Assembly (NCBI GenBank): GCA_905215835.1 | Contig: CAJMRR010000045.1 | Span: forward strand, 1 to 12,934 | Source of the DNA: an uncultured bacterium | Lineage (GTDB): Bacteria; Actinomycetota; Coriobacteriia; Coriobacteriales; Coriobacteriaceae | Reading direction: 5' to 3' | DNA length: 12,934 nucleotides | In this document: positions 5,034-12,849 of the stretch, in pieces | Position numbering within the stretch: the stretch's first letter is position 1 | Layout: each line of letters begins with the position of its first letter | Made by a program: the position numbers and the translations under genes | Notes under the pieces: model-generated | Databases searched by the model: none | Seen by the model: only the letters and a program-made list of their open reading frames with translations | Told to the model about the DNA's origin: nothing

Positions 5034-6546
5034 AACCGATTGCCTCCAGGTTCTTTTTAATTTGCTCCTGCAAGCGATTGGACTCTTCAAAGCACTTTGA
5101 GATCTCGCTGGTCAGGCGTGCCATCTTCTCATCAAACGGCTCACCGTCGTCTCCTACCTCGGCAATGCCTACGTAGCGACCGGGTGTCAGGATGAAATCT
5201 TGCTTGGCGATTTCATCCAAATCCGCTATGGCGCTGAATCCCTTCACGGGTTCGAACTCGCCCTTGCGGAAGGAGTCGAATGCGGATGCAACTTTGTTGA
5301 TGTCCTCTTCGGTAAACTCGCGTAGTTTGCGAGAGACCATGGTGCCCATTTCGCGGGCATCGATGAATAGCGTCTTGCCGGACTGAGCCTTCTTCTTGTT
5401 CAGGATCCACAGACACACGGGAATTTGGGTGCTGTAGAACAGCTGCCCCGGCATGGCTACAATGCCCTCGACCAAATTGTCCTCTACGATAGCGCGTCGA
5501 ATATCGCCCTCGCCGCTCGTCTGGCTCGAGAGCGACCCGTTTGCCAATACGAGGCCAATCTTGCCCGTGCCGTTAAGATGCCAAATCATATGCTGCATCC
5601 AAGCGAAGTTAGCGTTGCCCGTGGGCGGCGCGCCGTACTTCCAACGTACGTCTTCCTGCAGCGCTTCGCCGCCCCAGTTCTTGAGGTTGAAGGGTGGGTT
5701 TGCCAACACATAGTCAAACTTTTCATTCTTGTGCTGGTCGGCGCTGAAGGTGTCTGCATAGTTGCCCAAATCGGCCTCGATGCCGCGAATACCGAGGTTC
5801 ATCTTTGCGAGCTTCCACGTGGTAGGGTTGCTCTCCTGGCCAAAGATGGTGATGTCCTGTACCACGTTGCCGCCATGGTGCTCGACGAAGGCGGCGGACT
5901 GCACGAACATACCTCCGCTACCACAGCAGGGGTCGTACACACGACCGTGGAAAGGCTGGAGGATTTCCACCAGCGTGCGCACGATGCACGACGGTGTATA
6001 GAACTCGCCGGCGTTTTTGCCTTCCATTGATGCGAATTTCTGCAGGCAATATTCGTATGCGCGCCCTAACAGGTCTTTCTCGCTCTCGTTATCGGTCATT
6101 TGTACGTTTGTGAACAAGTCAACGACGTCGCCTAAGCGCCGCTTATCTAGTTCGGGACGAGCGAAGTTTTTGGGCAGCACGTCTTTGAGCTTATCGTTCT
6201 CGCGCTCGATGGCGCGCATGGCATTGTCAATGATCTGGCCAATTTCGGGCGTATGCGCCGCCTGTGAGATGTTCGCCCAACGTGCTTCTTCGGGAACGAA
6301 GAAGACATTTTGCTCCATGTAGCAGTCACGATCTTCCTCGTCGCCGTAACCCTCTTCGACGAGCTCTAGATAGCGCTCGTCGAAACGGTCTGAGAGGTAC
6401 TTCAGGAAAATGAGGCCTAATACGACGTTTTTGTACTCGGCAGCATCCAAGTTGCCGCGCAGCACGTCTGCGGCGTTCCACAGTTGGTCCTCAAAGCCAA
6501 CATCGGCCGTGTTCTTCTTGGTGTCCTTAGCTTTGCTTTTAGCCAT
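5020..6546 (-). CDS. hsdM: Type I restriction-modification DNA methyltransferase HsdM
   Basis: A 508-residue N6-adenine methyltransferase subunit, the usual length. It starts at ATG 6546 with a GGGAG-type site about 8 nt upstream, 14 nt after the hsdR stop. The HsdM N-terminal helical domain spans about 15-140 (FEDQLWNAADVLRGN). The catalytic fold follows, with the SAM-binding motif DPCCGSGGM at 205-213 and the adenine methyltransferase motif NPPF at 283-286 (DYVLANPPFNLKNW). The TP of EFYTP (about 181-185) is also typical of the family. The C-terminal part (about 470-508, with EISKCFEESNRLQEQIKK) looks like a coiled coil that would pack on HsdS. The gene overlaps hsdS by 14 nt, implying coupled translation. 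With HsdS it forms the modification enzyme, and with HsdR the nuclease. All key motifs are intact. Confidence 0.96.
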   Translation of the reverse strand: MAKSKAKDTKKNTADVGFEDQLWNAADVLRGNLDAAEYKNVVLGLIFLKYLSDRFDERYLELVEEGYGDEEDRDCYMEQNVFFVPEEARWANISQAAHTPEIGQIIDNAMRAIERENDKLKDVLPKNFARPELDKRRLGDVVDLFTNVQMTDNESEKDLLGRAYEYCLQKFASMEGKNAGEFYTPSCIVRTLVEILQPFHGRVYDPCCGSGGMFVQSAAFVEHHGGNVVQDITIFGQESNPTTWKLAKMNLGIRGIEADLGNYADTFSADQHKNEKFDYVLANPPFNLKNWGGEALQEDVRWKYGAPPTGNANFAWMQHMIWHLNGTGKIGLVLANGSLSSQTSGEGDIRRAIVEDNLVEGIVAMPGQLFYSTQIPVCLWILNKKKAQSGKTLFIDAREMGTMVSRKLREFTEEDINKVASAFDSFRKGEFEPVKGFSAIADLDEIAKQDFILTPGRYVGIAEVGDDGEPFDEKMARLTSEISKCFEESNRLQEQIKKNLEAIGYEMQ

Positions 6547-6560
6547 GCTGTTTTAACTCC

Positions 6561-9500
6561 CTATGCTGCATTGTCGGCCCAGAGTTCACACTGATCCATC
6601 ACGGTGGCCAGTGCCGACTCCATGCCTTCTGGCGGATACTTATGATGTTTGAGCAGACGCTTAATTGCAACACGCATGGCGGCGCGTGCACTTTGCTTCT
6701 TCTGCCAATCGACCGTGCGCATTTCGCGCATCTTCGCAGCAAGCTCTTGCGTGATGGCGACCAACTCGTCATTCCTCTCGCGATAGTAATCGGCGACTGC
6801 TTGCGGTTGTGTTAGCGCCTCGTAAAACGCAAACTCTTCTTCGCTAAGCCCAAGCTCCTTTGCCTTTTGGTTTTCGGAAAGCATTTCTTTTGCCATCTTG
6901 AGCATTTCTTCGAATACCTCAGCGTTTGTGAGCTGTCCATTTAGATAGCTATTTACCATGCCTTGCATGAGTTCTGAGTACTTCTTTGCCTGCGTCACGC
7001 TCTTCTTGCGGTATCCCTTGATCTGGTCGTCGATGAGTTTTTTCAACAACTCGTAAGCCAAGTTCCTCTCTTTCATACGCGAGAGGCTCGACAGAAACTT
7101 GGGATCAAAAATCGAAACCGTTTCGTCTTCCACCTTAAACAGGTCTATTACGCCGTCGGTATGGACGATGTTCTGTTCGAGTAGTGCATTGATGCGGTCA
7201 TTTACCTGCTTAAGGGTAAGTTTGCCTCCTTTTTTGCTGCGGGTGCCGCCCTGCTCGGTGAGCTGAAGGATGAGCTCTCGAACAACCTGGAAATAGCCAG
7301 CCTCGATGCGCTGCATGTCTGTTGCGCGACTTTTGGCGAGTCCATAGGCTTTGAGCATGACTCCTGCCTGCTCAACAAAGTCGCGGGTGGTATCTTCGTC
7401 GCCGGGTGCAAGGATATGATTTACTCCACCCGTTATGAGTTCGCTTCGACGTGCGGCGGACTCGGCGCTCATGAATTCCGAATAATCGTAACCAAACATT
7501 TTGTCGCGACAGACCGCCAGCTTTTCCAAGAATTTAGGATAGGCGGTTTTCCCGATATCCATGTCGCCGTATTTCTTTTGATCGCGTTTGGTGTAGTCCT
7601 TCATGGCGCGTTTAAGGGCGTTGGCTATGCCTACGTAGTCAACAACCAATCCGCCAACCTTGTCTTTATACACTCGGTTTACGCGTGCGATTGCCTGCAT
7701 CAGGTTATATCCGCGCATGGGTTTATACACATACATAGTGGCAAGGCTCGGCACGTCAAAACCGGTGAGCCACATGTCTACGACGATTACGATTTTGAGC
7801 GGGTCGGCGTCATCCTTAAACCGCTTCGCCATCTCCTTAACATGGGCCTTATTGCCTACGACGTCGAACCACCACTCGGGGTCTTGATTGCCCATGGTCA
7901 TGACAACGCCGAGCTTGCCCTCGTCCTTCCAAGAGGGTCGCAGCTCGCATATACGTTGATATATAGCCATGGCAGCGGGGCGCGAATACGCAACGATCAT
8001 TGCCTTGCCGGTGAGTTCGTGCGCACGGTTGGTCTCATAGTGCTCTACGATGTCCTGACATAGGGCATCAATGACTTCGGGTGCACCTAGAACGGCGTCC
8101 AGATTTGCAAAGTTGCGCTTGCTTGCGTCAATGGTTTCGGCGTTAGCCTGCTCGGTGAGCTTTTCGTACTCATCATCAACTTTTGCAAGGATGCCCTGAT
8201 CCAGTTTGAGTGCGACGACGCGGCTCTCGTAAAACACGGGTCGAGTTGCGTCGTCCTCTACTGCCTGAGTCATGTCGTAGACGTCAATATAATCGCCGAA
8301 AACCTCGCGAGTCGATCGATCTTCGGCAGAAATAGGGGTACCGGTAAAGCCGATGAAAGTCGCATTCGGAAGGGCGCGGCGAATGAGCAACGCGGTGCCC
8401 GTGTGCTTCTTGCCGTCACGGTCGTATTTCTCCTCGAACCCGTACTGCCCGCGGTGCGCTTCATCCACCATCACGACGACGTTCTTGCGCTTGGAGAGGG
8501 CGATGGCCTCCTCCTCGAACTTCTGCATGGTGGTGAAAATGATGCCGTTGGCGCGGCGGCTCGAGATCTGCTGCGCAAGATCGGCGCGGCTCTGCGCTTG
8601 AACAGGCGTCTGGCGCAGGAAGTCAGAGCATTTGGAGAACTGCGCGAACAGTTGCGAGTCGAGGTCGTTGCGGTCGGTAATCACCACAATGGTCGGGCTG
8701 TCGAGTTTCTCTTCGAGCAGATGGGCAAGGAAAACCATCGAAAGTGACTTGCCCGAGCCCTGCGTGTGCCAGAAGACGCCGCCCTTGCCGTCGCCGCCGA
8801 TGGCCTCGTGCACGCTCTCGAGCGCTTTGTTCACCGCGAAGTACTGATGGTATCCTGCGAGGATTTTCGCGTCCTCGGAGAACAGAATGAAGTTCTTCAG
8901 GATGTCGATGAGCCGCTCCTTGGGGAACATGCCGTCTAGAGGCGTCTTCCAATCGGCGTACTGGGTGGCCTCGTAGCTTCCATCGACGCTCTTCCACTCA
9001 ACGAAGCGTGACTCGTTGGCGGTGATCGTGCCAACCTTGGTGTGAAGCATGTCACTGGTGACGCAGAAGGCGTTGTACACAAAAAGCGATGGAATCTGTC
9101 GTTTGTAGTTTTGAATCTGTTGGTAGGCATCTTCGCTGTCAGCGTCGGCTCGAGCGGGGGACTTCAATTCAAAGAGAACGAGCGGAAGCCCGTTGACGAA
9201 TACGATGACATCTGGACGTTTGTTGGTGCCACACTCGATGTAGGTCCACTGGTTAACAACGTGGAAGCTGTTCTTTTCGGGATTGCCGTAATCGACCAAG
9301 TGCACGATGTCTGTATGCTCTTCTTTGCCGTCAAACCAGCTTGTCTCTACACCGTTCTGAAGCATATCCATAAAGATGCTGTTCTTGGCGATGAGGTCGC
9401 TGCCCTCGATTTCCTTTAGTCTAGTTATTGAGGCATCAATCGCGCGTCGATTGAGCGTGGGGTTAATGCCCTCAAGGGCGGGTCCGATGACGTCAGGTAG

Positions 9501-9650
9501 GAAGGCGTCGTCAAACGCGTCGGAGGAACGAGCGACATCAGGTCCATAGAGGTGCTCGTATCCCAGACTCGTTTGCAAGTGGTCAATGATGCCTTGTTCG
9601 AAAGCATCCTCATTAAATGACGTTGAGGAGCTGTAATCGACAGCAATCAT
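6561..9650 (-). CDS. hsdR: Type I restriction endonuclease subunit HsdR
   Basis: A 1029-residue motor and nuclease subunit, typical in length. ATG 9650 is preferred because AAGGAG lies 5 nt upstream; the in-frame GTG 9656 would overlap that site. The N-terminal PD-(D/E)xK nuclease is visible as RPDVIVFVNG with D147 and FELKSP with E161 and K163. The SF2 translocase domains follow: Walker A in HTQGSGKSLSM (about 296-304), DEAH at about 396-399 (VMVDEAHRGQYG), motif III TGTPIS, and a later helicase domain with ARVNRVYKDK. The C-terminal part (from about 850) is helical, contains MKERNLAYELLKKL, and probably docks on HsdM. It is the first gene of the hsdR-hsdM-hsdS unit. No frameshift or missing motif was seen, so restriction should be functional. 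Changing HsdS specificity would then make methylation state critical for self-DNA. Confidence 0.96.
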   Translation of the reverse strand: MIAVDYSSSTSFNEDAFEQGIIDHLQTSLGYEHLYGPDVARSSDAFDDAFLPDVIGPALEGINPTLNRRAIDASITRLKEIEGSDLIAKNSIFMDMLQNGVETSWFDGKEEHTDIVHLVDYGNPEKNSFHVVNQWTYIECGTNKRPDVIVFVNGLPLVLFELKSPARADADSEDAYQQIQNYKRQIPSLFVYNAFCVTSDMLHTKVGTITANESRFVEWKSVDGSYEATQYADWKTPLDGMFPKERLIDILKNFILFSEDAKILAGYHQYFAVNKALESVHEAIGGDGKGGVFWHTQGSGKSLSMVFLAHLLEEKLDSPTIVVITDRNDLDSQLFAQFSKCSDFLRQTPVQAQSRADLAQQISSRRANGIIFTTMQKFEEEAIALSKRKNVVVMVDEAHRGQYGFEEKYDRDGKKHTGTALLIRRALPNATFIGFTGTPISAEDRSTREVFGDYIDVYDMTQAVEDDATRPVFYESRVVALKLDQGILAKVDDEYEKLTEQANAETIDASKRNFANLDAVLGAPEVIDALCQDIVEHYETNRAHELTGKAMIVAYSRPAAMAIYQRICELRPSWKDEGKLGVVMTMGNQDPEWWFDVVGNKAHVKEMAKRFKDDADPLKIVIVVDMWLTGFDVPSLATMYVYKPMRGYNLMQAIARVNRVYKDKVGGLVVDYVGIANALKRAMKDYTKRDQKKYGDMDIGKTAYPKFLEKLAVCRDKMFGYDYSEFMSAESAARRSELITGGVNHILAPGDEDTTRDFVEQAGVMLKAYGLAKSRATDMQRIEAGYFQVVRELILQLTEQGGTRSKKGGKLTLKQVNDRINALLEQNIVHTDGVIDLFKVEDETVSIFDPKFLSSLSRMKERNLAYELLKKLIDDQIKGYRKKSVTQAKKYSELMQGMVNSYLNGQLTNAEVFEEMLKMAKEMLSENQKAKELGLSEEEFAFYEALTQPQAVADYYRERNDELVAITQELAAKMREMRTVDWQKKQSARAAMRVAIKRLLKHHKYPPEGMESALATVMDQCELWADNAA

Positions 9651-9703
9651 GCGCACTCCTTACCTTATGCTTCCACGACGTTGGTGAGCCTGTCCACCAT
9701 TGC

Positions 9704-9712
9704 ATTCTAGCA
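9704..9712 (-). promoter_or_regulatory. Possible extended -10 promoter element for hsdRMS
   Basis: Read on the - strand this is TGCTAGAAT, an extended -10 (TGn plus TAGAAT). It ends 53 nt before the hsdR ATG. No good -35 hexamer lies 17 nt upstream, which can be tolerated with an extended -10. The AT-rich patch ATATATTGGTATAT (9724-9737) lies just upstream and is partly symmetrical. Inspection only. Confidence 0.35.
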
Positions 9713-9967
9713 GTTAATCTTGCATATATTGGTATATCTGACACCCGTTAGTTGCCATTTGACTTATCGGTTGATCGCGCCAGAATGGCAATTGGTGGCA
9801 AGGCTCTCTTGCTTATTTAAATCGACTTCTATTTATGGGCGCTCGTGTTGTGACAGTTGCCCAAGCGCTTGCCTGAAGCTGTTGTTGGTGATCTTGAGGT
9901 CGTTTCCCGCTTGCATTTTAATGAGTGTCGGGCCGGAGGCGATGGCGGATGTGGTGCGATGGTGTCA

Positions 9968-10017
9968 AGAAAAGCGCCTAGACCTGGGTGAAGAACCGAG
10001 GCCGCGGGCGCTTTTCT
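9968..10017. terminator. Long hairpin, possible bidirectional terminator
   Basis: AGAAAAGCGCC (9968-9978) pairs perfectly with GGCGCTTTTCT (10007-10017). The 28-nt interior can form a second stem (CCTGGGT with ACCGAGG, one mismatch). T-rich sequence lies on the 3' side in both directions. On the - strand it could end transcription coming from the ADP-ribosylglycohydrolase gene before hsdR. On the + strand there is no obvious gene to terminate, so it could instead be part of the leader RNA whose T-box-like element lies about 145 nt further on. Confidence 0.45.
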
Positions 10018-10120
10018 ATTTCTTTGGTCGCATGGATTGTCTGTTCTGTTGGCCGCGCCGGCGTTGTTTCTTTGCTCTCGTTCGCGCGGCATCCGCTTGT
10101 GGCGGTGGATGTAAATAAAA

Positions 10121-10259
10121 GGTGGAGCGACTGCAAAAGAGCCGCTTCACTGGGTAAAATCAGGGTGTACCGCGGAACCCGCTCCTCAGTCGGTCAACTT
10201 TGGAAGCGCGGGCAACGCAGGTGCTAATGTCTAAAGGGTCGGCTGCAACCGGCCCTTTT
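10121..10259 (+). promoter_or_regulatory. T-box-like leader (degenerate or orphan)
   Basis: AGGGTGTACCGCG (10162-10174) matches the T-box consensus AGGGTGGNACCGCG except for one missing G. It can fold like an antiterminator: AGGG pairs with TCCT (10183-10186), GCG (10172-10174) pairs with CGC (10180-10182), and TGTACC forms the bulge that would meet the tRNA acceptor end. Just upstream, GTGGAGCG (10122-10129) pairs with CGCTTCAC (10143-10150), in the position of stem III. A terminator follows at 10233-10259. Stem I and its specifier loop could not be identified. The missing G lies in the bulge that pairs with the tRNA CCA end, so function may be impaired. No synthetase, biosynthesis or transporter gene follows on this strand before the convergent ADP-ribosylglycohydrolase gene. 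The motif match is strong; activity is doubtful. Confidence 0.5.
10233..10259 (+). terminator. Rho-independent terminator after the T-box-like element
   Basis: AAAGGGTCGG (10233-10242) pairs with CCGGCCCTTT (10249-10258), with one T-G pair and a 6-nt loop, and ends in TTTT (10256-10259). In a working T-box this would be the attenuator. Here the 5' arm does not overlap the antiterminator, so direct competition is not evident. A hairpin between CCCGC (10178-10182) and GCGGG (10208-10212) could mediate it. Confidence 0.7.
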
Positions 10260-10415
10260 CTGCGGCAGCGGGGATTCGAATACCAACACGGTGTACGGCC
10301 CCACGGTACTTTGCTCTGTGATGAACGGACCCATGACGGTGCATTCTGTAATCATCATTTATGCGGTCCCTTAGTCATTTGCGTTGACTGACGTTGTCTT
10401 CGTTGAAGACGTGTC
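10260..10415. other. Intergenic stretch with no supported gene
   Basis: A start-less + frame running from 10228 to a stop at 10372-10374 has a protein-like tail (NTVYGPTVLCSVMNGP, then VHSVIIIYAVP). It could be the remnant of a gene once controlled by the T-box-like leader, but it is too short to identify. A 6-bp hairpin, GTCTTC with GAAGAC, lies just downstream of the ADP-ribosylglycohydrolase stop but lacks a T-run. The rest of 9657-10120, apart from the promoter and hairpin listed separately, also shows no convincing gene. Confidence 0.3.
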
Positions 10416-11204
10416 CTAAAACAAACACCGTTCAATCAGCTCTTTGCCGCGCAGGGTGTCGATCCACTCTTGCGGAATTGCATCGATGCCGTATGCCGTG
10501 CCGGCGAGGGCGCCTGCGACGGCTGCGGTGGTGTCGGTGTCGTCGCCCAGATTGACGGCGGCAAGCACGCAATCTTCGTAACTGTTGGTGTTGACGAAGC
10601 ACCAGGTAGCGGCCTTAAGCGTGTCGCGCACGAAGCCACCTGACCTGATTTCCTGCTCAGGTACGCCTTTCAGCCGCAGTGCCCACGAGGGGAGTGCGCC
10701 GTTCAGCACGTCTCTCATCAGCTCGACAAATATGACGCATGCATCGGTCGACGTTCTGTGGGCGTGCGTTATCGCGGAGACCTCGCAGATCTCGTCGTCA
10801 GTCGCGTTGACAAACGCCAGGGGCGCGATGCGCATGAGCGAACCGTTACCGTTGTCGCGTTCGCCGGAGCCTCCTTTGCCGGCATGCAAGGCGCGGGCGG
10901 TCGTGCCGCCGTAATCGAAAACGCCGTCGATCGTATACTCGCCACGGGCAATCCAACCTACGAACTTGTCGCGCATGTCTGAGGCGTCGATATGCCCGAG
11001 CTCCCTAATCGAGTCGCAGGTAGCAAGCGTCATAGATGTGTCGTCGCTCCAGGTGCCGGCGGGCTGCCCATGTGTGCCGTAGCCGATCATGTCGGTGCAT
11101 TCGAACGTGCCACGAGGCCTGAACTCGTAGGGAACGCCCAGTGCGTCGCCGACGGCGAGTCCGTAAATGCAGTCGCGTAGCGTTGTTTTCGGTCTGTCTG
11201 TCAT
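10416..11204 (-). CDS. ADP-ribosylglycohydrolase (DraG/ARH family)
   Basis: A 262-residue member of the ADP-ribosylglycohydrolase family, which removes ADP-ribose from proteins or small molecules using a two-metal (usually magnesium) centre. ATG 11204 has AGAGGAG about 6 nt upstream. Family signatures appear in order: GLAVGDALGVPYEF (15-28), the first metal motif TWSDDTSM (51-58), GNGSLMR (119-125), THAHRTS (147-152) and the C-terminal metal motif NLGDDTDTTAAVAGALAG (218-234). All are intact and the length is normal, so it should be an active soluble enzyme. It lies 63 nt downstream of the DUF1016 gene on the same strand and could be co-transcribed with it. The substrate cannot be told from sequence. 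No ADP-ribosyltransferase partner, such as an antitoxin-toxin pair would have, is visible in the window. Confidence 0.92.
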   Translation of the reverse strand: MTDRPKTTLRDCIYGLAVGDALGVPYEFRPRGTFECTDMIGYGTHGQPAGTWSDDTSMTLATCDSIRELGHIDASDMRDKFVGWIARGEYTIDGVFDYGGTTARALHAGKGGSGERDNGNGSLMRIAPLAFVNATDDEICEVSAITHAHRTSTDACVIFVELMRDVLNGALPSWALRLKGVPEQEIRSGGFVRDTLKAATWCFVNTNSYEDCVLAAVNLGDDTDTTAAVAGALAGTAYGIDAIPQEWIDTLRGKELIERCLF

Positions 11205-11267
11205 GGAATGCTCCTCTTATGCCAGGGGAAGTGGAACGCCGTCGGGGGTATCGGTCGTAACGTGCTA

Positions 11268-12317
11268 CTACACTTGCGCTTCGCCATTAGTCGCTTCGTT
11301 GATGGCGCGATACTCGGCACTCAGCTCGCGCGCCAGCTCTTCCTTGCTTGGAAGGTACGGCAGGTATTTGGCGGCAAACACTTGGTCGTTGTCTTCGGGC
11401 AGCGTGTACTCGACAATCGAGTCGCTTTTGTCCGCGCAGAGCACGATGCCTATAGGCGGATTGTCGCCTTCGTTCATGAGCTCACGCGTGTAGTAGTTCA
11501 CATACATTTGCATCTGGCCCAGGTCCTGATGCGTAAGGTCATCGGTCTTAAGGTCGATGAGCACGAAGCAGCGCATTAGATAGTTGTAAAACACAAGGTC
11601 AATATAGAAATGGCGCCCATCAAAGGTGATGCGCTTTTGGCGCGCCTCGAAAGCGAAACCACGGCCAAGCTCCAGCAGGAACTTCTGAAGATGCGTGATG
11701 AGTGCCTGCTCTAGATCGCTCTCGCGAAACGCAGCATCGTCCGAGAAACCTAAAAACTCCAGTACATATGGGTCGCGGATGATATCCTCGGGGCGACGAG
11801 CCGGGGCGCTCTTTTGGGTTTCCTGGGTGACGGCCTCCTTGTCCTTGCTGGCAAGTAGGCGCTCGCGGAACATGGTGTTGATCTGGCGCTCGAGCTGACG
11901 CGTGCTCCAACGAGAATCGGCGCATTCGTTCATGTACCAGGCGCGAGCATCAGGGTCGGGAATGCGCATCAACCTGCGGTAATGAGTCCAGCTCAATTCG
12001 CTACGCAGTGCGTCGCGAATTGGAAACGCAAGAAAGAACTGACGCATATTGCGAAGGTTTGCGATGCCAAAGCCTCTTCCGAAATCCGCGGTAAGCCTTC
12101 TGGAGAGGCCTGCAATCAATGCCTCTCCATATGCTGCGCGCCCCTCTCCGCCCTGTTCATCAACAATACTCTTGCCGATCTCCCAATATGCCTCAACCAT
12201 CGCAAAGTTAACGGCGGTATAGGCCTTGTCGCGAGCGGCGTTGAGAATCGAGGAGACCTGCTTGTAAAAACCTTCGGGCACGATTGCCGATTCTCCACGG
12301 TTTACCAGTTCGCCCAT
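11268..12317 (-). CDS. DUF1016 / YhcG-type PDDEXK nuclease domain protein
   Basis: A 349-residue protein of the DUF1016 (YhcG) family. ATG 12317 is chosen; GTG 12320 directly before it would add one residue, and a GAGGA site lies 17 nt upstream of the ATG, rather far. The N-terminal helical DUF1016 domain spans about 15-155 (VEAYWEIGKSIV, SWTHYRRLMRI, WSTRQLERQINTMFRERL). A charged linker follows at about 157-180, then the PDDEXK-like domain at about 180-345 with FYIDLVFYN (D240) and LIDLKT (D255, K257). The usual ELK is DLK here, a conservative change. It should act in the cytoplasm on nucleic acid. DUF1016 genes are often found beside Type I restriction genes and in defence islands, which fits hsdRMS lying less than 2 kb away. 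The exact role of the family is not settled. It is followed by the ADP-ribosylglycohydrolase gene. Confidence 0.9.
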   Translation of the reverse strand: MGELVNRGESAIVPEGFYKQVSSILNAARDKAYTAVNFAMVEAYWEIGKSIVDEQGGEGRAAYGEALIAGLSRRLTADFGRGFGIANLRNMRQFFLAFPIRDALRSELSWTHYRRLMRIPDPDARAWYMNECADSRWSTRQLERQINTMFRERLLASKDKEAVTQETQKSAPARRPEDIIRDPYVLEFLGFSDDAAFRESDLEQALITHLQKFLLELGRGFAFEARQKRITFDGRHFYIDLVFYNYLMRCFVLIDLKTDDLTHQDLGQMQMYVNYYTRELMNEGDNPPIGIVLCADKSDSIVEYTLPEDNDQVFAAKYLPYLPSKEELARELSAEYRAINEATNGEAQV

Positions 12318-12410
12318 CACTGTCGCCCCACTTTCCTCTTGTGGAATGCATCTTTATCGAATTTAGTTTAAAGCCTCGCGCGGACACGAATTACTGTGCT
12401 GTTTGGCACC

Positions 12411-12440
12411 TTCGCATGGGGGCCTTGCGGTGACTAAAAT
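12411..12440 (+). promoter_or_regulatory. Possible sigma-70 type promoter of the PH-like gene
   Basis: TTCGCA (12411-12416) and TAAAAT (12435-12440) are separated by 18 bp, with four and five matches to the consensus hexamers. Transcription would start around 12447, about 40 nt before ATG 12486. It lies in the divergent gap between this gene and the DUF1016 gene. Confidence 0.4.
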
Positions 12441-12485
12441 GTGACCATAGAGGCAGTTTTAGCGAACCCCACGGGAGTGACGCGT

Positions 12486-12755
12486 ATGGACAACAACACG
12501 CTGCTATTCCAGGACAAAGGTTCGGGTAGGTTTAAAGACGTCAAGATCTACCCTAACCGCATTGAGGTACTCAAGAAGGGCACTTTTGGCGGCAAGCACA
12601 CCGAGATTGTTTATCTTAAGGACATTACGGGCGTCAATAGAATCAAAGGCCGCGATGTTTTTCTGCGCAATCGTCTGTTGACCGCTTGCGTCTTTAGCCT
12701 GAGCAGCCGTGCGAAGGCCCAGGAGTTTGTTAACGCGCTGAACATGGTGATGTAG
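12486..12755 (+). CDS. Small PH-like domain protein, function unknown
   Basis: An 89-residue protein. ATG 12486 is preferred over the upstream GTG 12441 because GGGAG (12473-12477) lies 8 nt before it. The sequence alternates short strands with turns (VKIYPNRIEVLKKGTFG, TEIVYLKDITGVN, AVFSL-like CVFSLSS) and ends in a helix (KAQEFVNALNMVM). That pattern is typical of small bacterial PH-like domains that read a lipid or protein surface; YLKDITGVN followed by a second strand pair is characteristic. I see no signal peptide or membrane helix. It stands alone, divergent from the DUF1016 gene and convergent with a gene entering from the right. The fold assignment is inference and the partner is unknown. 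Confidence 0.8.
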   Translation: MDNNTLLFQDKGSGRFKDVKIYPNRIEVLKKGTFGGKHTEIVYLKDITGVNRIKGRDVFLRNRLLTACVFSLSSRAKAQEFVNALNMVM

Positions 12756-12780
12756 CCGATAGCGGCGTTCGGGCCAAGGT

Positions 12781-12820
12781 AAAAATCGGGGGCACAGAAC
12801 GGTGTTCTGCGCCCCCGATT
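12781..12820 (-). terminator. Strong terminator hairpin between convergent genes
   Basis: AATCGGGGGC (12784-12793) pairs with GCCCCCGATT (12811-12820), and CAGAAC (12795-12800) pairs with GTTCTG (12804-12809), giving 16 bp with one mismatch pair and a GGT loop. The T-run is on the - strand side (ATTTTTACC), so it mainly ends the gene at 12850-12934. It lies 28 nt beyond the PH-like stop and may also slow + strand transcription. Confidence 0.8.
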
Positions 12821-12849
12821 GAGTCGATGTGTCTAAAAGGCCGGCTTGC

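Noticed and set aside
5425..6030. Open frame of about 200 codons on + opposite hsdM
   Set aside because: Antisense shadow of a gene with intact catalytic motifs; no start signal.
6941..6956. A sequence in hsdR resembling the inversion site (12 of 16 bases)
   Set aside because: It lies mid-gene, lacks one palindromic arm, and is explained by codons for V-N-S-Y-L-N; no partner arrangement makes sense.
7416..8063. Open frame of about 215 codons on + opposite hsdR
   Set aside because: Antisense shadow of the conserved helicase region; no ribosome site.
9949..9981. Possible ten-residue leader peptide (ATG with GGAGG nine bases upstream) ahead of the 9968-10017 hairpin
   Set aside because: No run of a regulatory codon, and no downstream biosynthetic gene; a ribosome-site match alone is weak.
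9720..10118. Open frame of 132 codons on + in the hsdR upstream gap
   Set aside because: Composition is cysteine- and arginine-rich in a way typical of non-coding frames, it runs through the hairpin at 9968-10017, and has no ribosome site at its start.
10265..10290. GGGGATTCGAATACC, reminiscent of a tRNA T-arm
   Set aside because: The flanking bases do not pair into a five-base stem and no acceptor, D or anticodon arms fit on either strand.
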